A stretch of 7,281 nt of DNA from Ignavibacteriota bacterium (GTDB lineage: Bacteria; Bacteroidota; Ignavibacteria; Tepidaquicellales; Tepidaquicellaceae): positions 4,422-11,702 of the forward strand of contig PNBM01000362.1 in assembly GCA_003135995.1 (NCBI GenBank). The letters are read 5' to 3'. Position 1 is the first letter of the stretch; each line of letters starts with the position of its first letter. Position numbers and translations under genes: made by a program. The notes below the pieces were generated by a model, which was not told the origin of the DNA, ran no database searches, and saw only the letters and a program-made list of their open reading frames with translations. Of this stretch, positions 1 to 4,994 are shown one piece after another.

Positions 1-618
1 CCCTACCTGAAAAGAAATGATATAAAAAATATTGATTTGTTAATCCTCACACATAATCATAACGACCATGCAGGCGGATCAAATTTTATTATAAAAAATT
101 TTTTCGTCAAAAAAGTTCTGATAAATTTTGATGATTATAATATATATTTTGAAAAATTGTTATCGCCAAGGAATTTCGAATTGCAAAGTATTAAATGCGG
201 TGATGTTATTAAAATAGATAATCTCAAATTATATGTCTTATACCCTTTCGACTCGACCAGAAACGGAAGTCCATTAGTTATACTGATGAAATATAAAGAT
301 GAAAGTATTTTGTTTACAAGCGATATCAGCAAAGATGAAGAAAGAAATATTTCCGTGTTTTATGGTGATTTTTTAAAATCGAATATATTGAAAGTGTCAC
401 ATCACGGAAGTAAAAATTCTTCCTCTCCCGAATTGTTGGCTAAATGCCGACCCGAATATTCTGTAATATCATGCGGATTGAATAATAGATTTAATCATCC
501 TGCTGCCGTTACACTTGAAAAACTCGAATTTCTGAATAGTAATATATACAGAACAGATTTAGACGGTGCAGTAATTTTTGAGAGTGATGGATATTCACTT
601 AAGTTAAAAAACGAATAA
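1..618 (+). CDS. comEC: ComEC/Rec2-type competence protein, C-terminal metallo-beta-lactamase domain (5' end outside window)
   Basis: The reading frame is open from base 1, so the gene starts upstream of the window; the TTG at 37 is internal. The visible 205 residues begin PYLKRNDIKNIDLLILTH and carry the metal-binding motif HNHNDHAGG (residues 18-26 as seen here), a later TSDIS that supplies the usual metal-bridging aspartate, and VSHHGSKNSS. The tail RTDLDGAVIF is typical of ComEC C-termini. In ComEC this domain sits on the polytopic DNA-uptake channel and is thought to act on the non-transported strand of incoming DNA. The channel part cannot be seen, so a stand-alone MBL-fold hydrolase of the same family remains possible. 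All expected metal ligands in the visible part are present and there is no sign of decay. The stop codon lies inside an inverted repeat. Confidence 0.85.
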   Translation, partial: PYLKRNDIKNIDLLILTHNHNDHAGGSNFIIKNFFVKKVLINFDDYNIYFEKLLSPRNFELQSIKCGDVIKIDNLKLYVLYPFDSTRNGSPLVILMKYKDESILFTSDISKDEERNISVFYGDFLKSNILKVSHHGSKNSSSPELLAKCRPEYSVISCGLNNRFNHPAAVTLEKLEFLNSNIYRTDLDGAVIFESDGYSLKLKNE

Positions 619-660
619 TTCGTAATTATAACTATTTAAAATATTATTTCGTTTTTTTAA
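604..660 (+). terminator. AT-rich inverted repeat at the end of comEC, possible weak terminator
   Basis: The arm at 604-619 (TTAAAAAACGAATAAT) is complementary to 643-660, with two single-base bulges and a loop of about 23 bases. A run of seven T lies in the right arm (652-658). The comEC stop codon is within the left arm. A competing short hairpin (ACGAA-TAA-TTCGT, 611-623) sits around the stop codon itself. The stem has only two G-C pairs and the loop is long, so termination here would be inefficient; I see no better terminator before the next gene. Confidence 0.35.
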
Positions 661-806
661 TCAAAATTGAAGGCAAAATATTATTATTTTAAGCTATAAA
701 TTTTATATTGATTTTAAATTTATAATTTCTAATAATTAAGGATATTCAAATATTTAGATTTAAGGAAGAACTATAAAAAGAAAAATTAAATTTTATTTCC
801 AATAAT

Positions 807-1835
807 ATGAAAAACAACTTAGCAACATGGGATATATCAGAAAAAGATTATCCGAAAAACGGAAGCCAAAAAGATAAATTAAAATTTTTTGTGAAGTATG
901 CGATACTTGCTCCTTCCGGTCATAATACACAGCCGTGGTCATTCGGATTGGATGATGAAGCTATGGTTATCAACGTATATGCAGACAGAACGAGAGCATT
1001 ACCGGTTATAGACCCGGATGACAGGGAGTTAATAATCAGCTGCGGAGCTGCAATAGCGAACTTAACAATTGCTATGAAGTATTTTGAATATATACCGGAA
1101 ATAAAATTTTTTCCCGATATTGCTGATAATGATTTGCTCGCATGTATAAGACCATTAATGGGATATGAACCCGCTGAAAATGATAAAAAACTTTTTAAAG
1201 CAATTAAGCAAAGGCATACGAACAGGCTGCCTTTTGCTGAAGATAAAATTGACCCTTACTTATTACAAAAATTAGTAAGTGTGGTAAGCGAGGATAGAAT
1301 AACTTTGTTCGTAATCGATAACGATGAAAAACGTGAAGAAGTTATTAAGCTAATTGAACAGGGTGACAGGCTGCAGGCTGCAAACAAAAGCTTTTGCAGG
1401 GAGCTTGCTCAATGGGTACATCCTAACAGGAAAGACAGTAAAGACGGTATACCCGGTTATGCATTCGGGTTGGGAGACCTTGTTTCTTTCGGAACTCCGT
1501 TCTTTATCGGAAATCTGAACTGGGGTGATATACAGGCGGGACGTGACAGGAATCTCATTAAAGGTTCACCTGTTCTTGCTATACTTGTCAGTAACAGCTA
1601 TAACCCGCTGGATTGGTTAAATACAGGTATAGCTCTTGAAAAACTTTTATTGAAAGCGGCATCGGAAGGAATTGCCGCATCATATTTAAATCAGCCGGTT
1701 GAGATTCCCGAGCTAAATGAACAATTGAAAAATATGTTGAATTTAAAAGGACATCCGAATTTAATTATTCGCATGGGCTATGGTAAAGAAGTGAAACCAA
1801 CTCCCCGAAGGGAAGTTGATGATGTTATTAAATGA
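807..1835 (+). CDS. Acg-family FMN-binding nitroreductase-like oxidoreductase
   Basis: This 342-residue protein has the two-lobed layout of the Acg (Rv2032-like) branch of the nitroreductase superfamily. Visible signatures are APSGHNTQPW (residues 35-44, the flavin-phosphate-binding entry of nitroreductases), ADRTRALPVIDPDDRELIISCGAA (59-82), RHTNRLPF (136-143), a second half beginning near SPVLAILVS (254-262), and the C-terminal MGYGKEVKPTPRREVDDVI, whose PTPRR block is typical of the Acg family. There is no signal peptide, so it should be cytoplasmic. Classical nitroreductases use NAD(P)H to reduce nitro compounds or quinones. Mycobacterial Acg is reported to bind FMN without clear nitroreductase activity and may sequester flavin, so the substrate is unknown. 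The ATG at 807 is chosen because the family N-terminus fits and no longer start is apparent. It has no Shine-Dalgarno. It overlaps the next gene by 4 bases, implying one transcript. Confidence 0.85.
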   Translation: MKNNLATWDISEKDYPKNGSQKDKLKFFVKYAILAPSGHNTQPWSFGLDDEAMVINVYADRTRALPVIDPDDRELIISCGAAIANLTIAMKYFEYIPEIKFFPDIADNDLLACIRPLMGYEPAENDKKLFKAIKQRHTNRLPFAEDKIDPYLLQKLVSVVSEDRITLFVIDNDEKREEVIKLIEQGDRLQAANKSFCRELAQWVHPNRKDSKDGIPGYAFGLGDLVSFGTPFFIGNLNWGDIQAGRDRNLIKGSPVLAILVSNSYNPLDWLNTGIALEKLLLKAASEGIAASYLNQPVEIPELNEQLKNMLNLKGHPNLIIRMGYGKEVKPTPRREVDDVIK

Positions 1836-2287
1836 AGTTCATAACATTAGATATTAGTTCTTTAAAGTCTTTCTCGTATGTAGTTATACAATTTATTTGT
1901 ATAGGGATTATTGCTTTCACAGGGAAAATATTACCTGAAAATATTTTTTTAATTTTTGTGGTAATCCTTTTTTTATTAATAGGCATTTGGGCAATGATGG
2001 TTATGAAATTCAATTTTAATATCTCTCCTGAATTAATTGAAGGAACAAATCTGAAAACATCGGGACCCTACGGTTTTATAAGACATCCGATGTATTTATC
2101 TGTGCTGGGAATCACATTTAGCTGGTTGTTAAACGAATGGAGTTATTTCCGGTTAATTATCTGGCTGATTTTATTTATTGACTTAATTTTAAAAATAAAT
2201 TTTGAAGAGAAATTACTCAATAAAGCATTTAAAGATTTCAAAATCTATAAGAGTAAAACAAAAAAACTGATACCCTTCGTATTTTAA
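1832..2287 (+). CDS. Isoprenylcysteine carboxyl methyltransferase (ICMT)/phospholipid methyltransferase-like membrane protein
   Basis: This 151-residue, strongly hydrophobic protein has membrane segments at about residues 15-31, 37-57, 87-100 and 104-121. The family signature is clear: GPYGFIRHPMYL (78-89), with the R-H-P core at 84-86, then FEEKLLNKAFKDFKIYKSKTKKLIPF (124-149). In ICMT-type enzymes this tail, with its glutamate pair (here 125-126), helps form the S-adenosylmethionine site. Bacterial members are SAM-dependent membrane methyltransferases whose substrates are mostly unknown. A protein isoprenylcysteine is unlikely in bacteria; a lipid or small hydrophobic molecule is more plausible. 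The start codon overlaps the stop of the upstream oxidoreductase (ATGA), which suggests translational coupling and joint expression. The length is slightly short for the family but the protein looks complete. Confidence 0.82.
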   Translation: MKFITLDISSLKSFSYVVIQFICIGIIAFTGKILPENIFLIFVVILFLLIGIWAMMVMKFNFNISPELIEGTNLKTSGPYGFIRHPMYLSVLGITFSWLLNEWSYFRLIIWLILFIDLILKINFEEKLLNKAFKDFKIYKSKTKKLIPFVF

Positions 2288-2366
2288 TTCAATTGAATAA
2301 TTATTTGGATAAAATAATTGGTATTTAATAAACCGGAACGGTAATAATTGCATTTTGTTTTAAGAG

Positions 2367-2394
2367 TTGATATAAACACTTATTTAATTATTAT
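2367..2394 (+). promoter_or_regulatory. Possible sigma70-type promoter for the four-helix membrane protein
   Basis: TTGATA (2367-2372) and TATTAT (2389-2394) are separated by 16 bases and lie about 25 bases upstream of the ATG at 2419. The match is reasonable, but the region is so AT-rich that chance boxes are expected, and FCB-group sigma factors often use a different consensus. Confidence 0.3.
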
Positions 2395-2418
2395 TTATAA
2401 ACCAAACTTTATTATATT

Positions 2419-2889
2419 ATGCCAAGTTCAGCATACATGCATTTAATGTTAAATCATATTCCGGAAATTGGTACGGCAGCTTTATTAATTATTTTTTTAT
2501 ACGCAGTTTCTGCGAAAAATGATAAGTTAAAAAAGTTTACATTAGTTTTAATTATTTTAATGGCATTTCTCACCATCGCAGTATTAATCACCGGTAATAA
2601 CGCCGAGGGCAGCGTCAAAGGGCTTGATGGGATTATTGAAGAAAATATTGACCCCCACCAGGACTTTGCTACAAAGAGTTTTATTGCAATGGAAATATTA
2701 GGGGCTGTTGCTTTGACAGGATTAATTATTTTCAGAAAACCGAAAGAATTGCCGATGTGGTTTTCTATATTAACATTATCATTAATGCTGATTGTCAATG
2801 GAATGATGTTATATACTGCTCATCTTGGCGGAAAAATTTTTCATAATGAGATTATGCAGGGAAATACTAATAATAAAGTAGATAAGTGA
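2419..2889 (+). CDS. Four-helix membrane protein, DUF2231-like, with conserved-looking histidines
   Basis: This 156-residue integral membrane protein has four predicted helices at about residues 16-31, 40-60, 86-106 and 112-132. The N-terminus carries H8 and LNHIPEIG (11-18), reminiscent of the H-x-P start of DUF2231 proteins. The loop after helix 2 has ENIDPHQDFATKS with H80. The C-terminal YTAHLGGKIFHNEI (132-145) matches the usual A-x-x-GG-x-x-H ending of that family. Histidines near membrane ends (H8, H13, H80, H135, H142) could bind heme or a metal; this is inference, as no function is established for the family. The ATG at 2419 gives the family-like N-terminus but has no Shine-Dalgarno. 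A 131-base gap and a possible promoter separate it from the upstream pair, so it may be transcribed alone. It converges on the rluD-like gene. Confidence 0.7.
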   Translation: MPSSAYMHLMLNHIPEIGTAALLIIFLYAVSAKNDKLKKFTLVLIILMAFLTIAVLITGNNAEGSVKGLDGIIEENIDPHQDFATKSFIAMEILGAVALTGLIIFRKPKELPMWFSILTLSLMLIVNGMMLYTAHLGGKIFHNEIMQGNTNNKVDK

Positions 2890-2916
2890 CGATTGTTAGT
2901 TAGTTAAAGGAAAAAG

Positions 2917-2944
2917 GTGAAACCTGAAAAGTGAAAGGTGAAAA
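2917..2944 (+). repeat. Four tandem copies of a GTGAAAM-type heptamer (left arm of inverted array)
   Basis: Four contiguous 7-base units fit GTGAAAM: GTGAAAC at 2917, CTGAAAA at 2924, GTGAAAG at 2931 and GTGAAAA at 2938. They begin 28 bases after the stop codon of the upstream gene. The same heptamer occurs in reverse orientation at about 3041-3150, so the two blocks are complementary. Confidence 0.7.
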
Positions 2945-3040
2945 AATTCTTTTTTCTACAGATGGAAATATTATTCTTTTAAGTATATTATAGTAATAAA
3001 ATTTATTAGTCTATATTTGTACAATACGCTCTACTTTCGA

Positions 3041-3150
3041 ATTTCACTTTTGACTTTTCACGTTCACGTTTCTCATTTCATGTCCTACGTCTCTCGTTTC
3101 ACTTCTCACATTTCACGCTCTCGTTTCACTTTTCACGTCTCACTTTTCAC
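3041..3150 (-). repeat. Degenerate heptamer array, about 15 units of GTGAAAM on the minus strand
   Basis: Read on the minus strand, this 110-base stretch breaks almost entirely into 7-base units such as GTGAAAA, GTGAGAC, GTGAAAC, GTGAGAA, GAGAAAC and ATGAAAT, with a few 6-base units (GAGAGC, GTGAAC). On the + strand it appears as a pyrimidine-rich series of TTTCAC and CTCAC motifs. Stop codons and low complexity argue against coding. It ends 35 bases from the stop of the rluD-like gene. Arrays of this look occur between genes in various bacteria; their role is not known to me. Confidence 0.75.
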
Positions 3151-3185
3151 ACTCTTTTTAACTTCCTCTTAACAATACGAACCGT

Positions 3186-4175
3186 TTACAAACTAAATTT
3201 TATTTTATTGATAATTTTCCTCATATCCTCAGGCAACGAAGATTCGAAATGCATTTTCTCTTTTGTTCTCGGGTGAATAAATCCTAAAACCCTCGCATGC
3301 AAAGCCTGTCTTGGCATTACTTCGAGTAGGTTAACTATTTGTGCTTTTATTTTTGATGTCAGATTAATTGAATGGGGCTGCCTTCCGCCATACGTTTCAT
3401 CGCCGAATACTGCATGCCCGATAGATGAAAGGTGAACTCTGATTTGATGCGTTCTGCCCGTCTTTAAAATTAATTTTATTAAAGATAAAAATTCATATTC
3501 TTCAATCACTTCATAGTCAGTGATAGCAATTCTGCCCGTAGTTTCATCGGGATGAAGAACTGCAACCTTTTTTCTGTCGCGTTTATCCCTGCCAAGCCTG
3601 TTTTCTATTGTTCCTGATTTTTCTTTCATCAAACCCCAGATGATGGCATTGTATTCTCTTTCTATTGTGTGTTTAAAAAACTGCTGTGAGAGCAATCTGT
3701 GTGTTTCCTCATCTTTTGCAATTACAAGCAAACCGGATGTGTCCTTATCGAGCCGGTGAACTATTCCCGCCCGTTCAAAACCGTTTATATTCGATAGCGA
3801 TTCGTTTTTTTGCTGAGCATAATACATCACAGCATTTACAAGAGTTCCGCTGTAATTTTTATAAGCAGGATGTGTCACCATTCCCGCGGGTTTATTTACT
3901 ATTAAAAAATATTCATCCTCAAATATTATATCTAATGGTATATTTTCCGCTAAGATTTCCTGTTTATCGGGTACGGGTAGTTCGATTTCGATTTCATCGA
4001 ACGAGCGAAGTAAATAATTGGATTTTACAAAATTACCGTTTACAATCACATTTCCGAGATTTATTGCCTTTTGAACCTTTGTTCTGGATGCATTTTCGAT
4101 AAAGCCCGTTATATATTTATCTATGCGGGTTCTTTCTTTGATATCAGGAACCGAAAATTTATAATTTTTCTGCAA
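3186..4175 (-). CDS. rluD: RluD-like 23S rRNA pseudouridine synthase (RluA family)
   Basis: This 329-residue protein has an N-terminal S4 RNA-binding domain (about residues 16-64, RTRIDKYITGFIENASRTKVQKAI...NGNFV) followed by the RluA-family catalytic domain. The catalytic motif HRLDKDTSGLLV (140-151) contains the nucleophile D143. KPAGMVTHP (95-103), GRTHQIRVHLSSIGHAVFGDETYGG (240-264) and RQALHAR (289-295) complete the family signature. Such enzymes isomerise uridines in 23S rRNA; the S4-plus-RluA layout and length fit RluD, which acts on helix 69. RluB/E/F-type enzymes have a different catalytic motif; RluC shares this layout and cannot be excluded. The start is a TTG at 4175-4173 immediately preceded by an in-frame TAA, and no alternative start precedes the S4 domain. 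No Shine-Dalgarno is visible. The gene converges on the membrane-protein gene and is divergent from the small exported-protein gene. Confidence 0.9.
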   Translation of the reverse strand: MQKNYKFSVPDIKERTRIDKYITGFIENASRTKVQKAINLGNVIVNGNFVKSNYLLRSFDEIEIELPVPDKQEILAENIPLDIIFEDEYFLIVNKPAGMVTHPAYKNYSGTLVNAVMYYAQQKNESLSNINGFERAGIVHRLDKDTSGLLVIAKDEETHRLLSQQFFKHTIEREYNAIIWGLMKEKSGTIENRLGRDKRDRKKVAVLHPDETTGRIAITDYEVIEEYEFLSLIKLILKTGRTHQIRVHLSSIGHAVFGDETYGGRQPHSINLTSKIKAQIVNLLEVMPRQALHARVLGFIHPRTKEKMHFESSLPEDMRKIINKIKFSL

Positions 4176-4269
4176 TTAAGTAGGGTTTTGAAAATATAAT
4201 AAATAAGCGTGAAACTTTTTTTTCCGCTTTACGAATATTAAACAAAGACAATAGAAAATAAAACATCAT

Positions 4270-4275
4270 AGGAGA
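4270..4275 (+). promoter_or_regulatory. Shine-Dalgarno site of the small exported-protein gene
   Basis: AGGAGA lies 7 bases before the ATG at 4283 and fixes that start. It is the only strong Shine-Dalgarno sequence in the window, so this gene may be translated more strongly than its neighbours. Confidence 0.75.
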
Positions 4276-4282
4276 ATAAGAA

Positions 4283-4654
4283 ATGAAAAAATTAATTAAC
4301 TTAAACTGGATTGCGATGCTAATAATCGCTTTAATTCCGTTAGCCGGAGTCAAAGCTAATGAAAGAGTAATGGTAAACGCGGGAACAGTGGAAAGCCTTA
4401 ATAAACAACTTTATGTTGAATTAAAGGACGTTATGTCATTACCCGTAAATCTTGTTTATCAGGATAAAGACATAATAGGCAATGCTTTCGCACTTATTAA
4501 AGTCAATAAAGAAGGAAAACTTGAACTCGTCGGTGTAAGCTCGGATAATGAAGTTCTGAAAAAAGTCGTGACGGAAAAGATTAATTCAAGAAATATGTGG
4601 ACAGACAGAAAATACGCGAATGCAATTTTCAGATTTAAGATCGAGATGATTTAA
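4283..4654 (+). CDS. Small exported protein with TonB C-terminal-like domain
   Basis: This 123-residue protein begins with a typical Sec signal peptide: K2-K3, hydrophobic core from about 9 to 21, and likely cleavage after VKA (residue 25). The mature part of about 98 residues ends with a pattern resembling the TonB C-terminal fold: GNAFALIKVNKEGKLELVGV (66-85), a helix-like stretch DNEVLKKVVTEKINSR (88-103), then YANAIFRFKIEMI (111-123). In TonB proteins the equivalent beta-alpha-beta unit has the form of a strand ending in 'DGKV', a helix and a final 'F.F.V' strand. There is no N-terminal membrane anchor beyond the signal and no proline-rich linker, so this is not a complete TonB; a periplasmic binding or adaptor role is only a guess. 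It is transcribed alone, divergent from the rluD-like gene, and its transcript probably ends at the terminator at 4757-4789. Confidence 0.7.
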   Translation: MKKLINLNWIAMLIIALIPLAGVKANERVMVNAGTVESLNKQLYVELKDVMSLPVNLVYQDKDIIGNAFALIKVNKEGKLELVGVSSDNEVLKKVVTEKINSRNMWTDRKYANAIFRFKIEMI

Positions 4655-4756
4655 TTACTGCATCTATCTCAACAATATAAAAAATTATTTCTTTAAGTTA
4701 TTTGTCAATCATCAGGGATTTTAGGAGTTAAAGAGTTTCCCACAACCTCCAGTAAT

Positions 4757-4789
4757 AACGCTGCCATAGAAATGTGACGGCGTTTTTTT
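4757..4789 (+). terminator. Intrinsic terminator with GAAA tetraloop
   Basis: The stem AACGCTGCCATA (4757-4768) pairs with 4773-4784: 12 positions, one C-A mismatch and two G-T pairs. It is closed by a GAAA loop (4769-4772) and runs into seven consecutive T (4783-4789). It lacks a T tract on the other strand, so it works only for + strand transcripts. It lies about 100 bases after the small exported-protein gene and before the transglycosylase gene, isolating the two. Confidence 0.85.
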
Positions 4790-4941
4790 ATGTTATTAAT
4801 TTTTAACATTTCATATTAATTATAGAAATACTAAATTAAAAGTGAAGAAAGTGCATAGAAATTATGAAAGTCTGATTTATCATTCCTTTTGATTAACTAC
4901 CATATATAGAAATCGGTTATACGTTTCCCTTAAAAAATAAC

Positions 4942-4970
4942 TTGAATTTGTTTATATTAACTTATATTTT
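4942..4970 (+). promoter_or_regulatory. Possible promoter of the lytic transglycosylase gene
   Basis: TTGAAT (4942-4947) and TATTTT (4965-4970) are 17 bases apart and end 24 bases before the ATG at 4995. The terminator upstream means the gene needs its own promoter, and this is the best candidate seen. The boxes are weak and the surroundings AT-rich. Confidence 0.25.
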
Positions 4971-4994
4971 CATAACAAATTAAACATAAAAAAT

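Larger units (their letters stand above)
2890..3185. other. Intergenic region between convergent genes, forming one large imperfect inverted repeat
   Basis: No coding potential was found in this 296-base gap. It holds the left heptamer block, an AT-rich spacer of about 96 bases (2945-3040), and the right heptamer block in opposite orientation. An RNA from either strand could fold with the blocks paired, so the region might act as a two-way transcription end for the converging genes. There is no classical short GC-rich terminator for either gene here. Confidence 0.5.
4655..4994. other. 340-base non-coding stretch with a structured island, terminator and AT-rich leader
   Basis: No gene of normal size fits here. 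From about 4705 to 4784 the sequence is visibly less AT-rich than its flanks and contains complementary blocks: GGGA 4715-4718 with TCCC 4738-4741, and GGAG 4724-4727 with CTCC 4747-4750, interleaved like a pseudoknot. The terminator hairpin follows. From 4790 to 4994 the sequence is AT-rich and featureless apart from a possible promoter for the transglycosylase gene. Confidence 0.5.

Noticed and set aside
37..39. TTG at 37 as the true start of the first gene
   Set aside because: The frame is open to base 1 and the upstream residues (PYLKRNDIKNID) match the sequence that normally precedes the metal-binding motif in ComEC.
135..332. Minus-strand open frame of 65 codons inside comEC
   Set aside because: It lies opposite a well-supported domain and has no family features; a shadow frame.
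721..726. TATAAT box upstream of the Acg-family gene
   Set aside because: The sequence matches a -10 element, but no -35-like box lies at the right distance and the start codon is 80 bases away; not enough to call a promoter.
2299..2319. Perfect 8-base-pair hairpin (AATTATTT, loop GGATA) after the methyltransferase gene
   Set aside because: The stem is made only of A-T pairs and no T run follows, so it is unlikely to terminate transcription and is expected by chance in such AT-rich DNA.
2454..2798. 114-codon minus-strand frame opposite the four-helix protein
   Set aside because: It mirrors the hydrophobic codons of the real gene and is fully contained in it.
2917..3150. CRISPR array
   Set aside because: The units are 7 bases and contiguous with no unique spacers, and there are no cas genes in the window.
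3686..4102. 138-codon + strand open frame opposite the rluD-like gene
   Set aside because: The minus-strand frame has complete catalytic and S4 motifs; the + strand product has no recognisable pattern.
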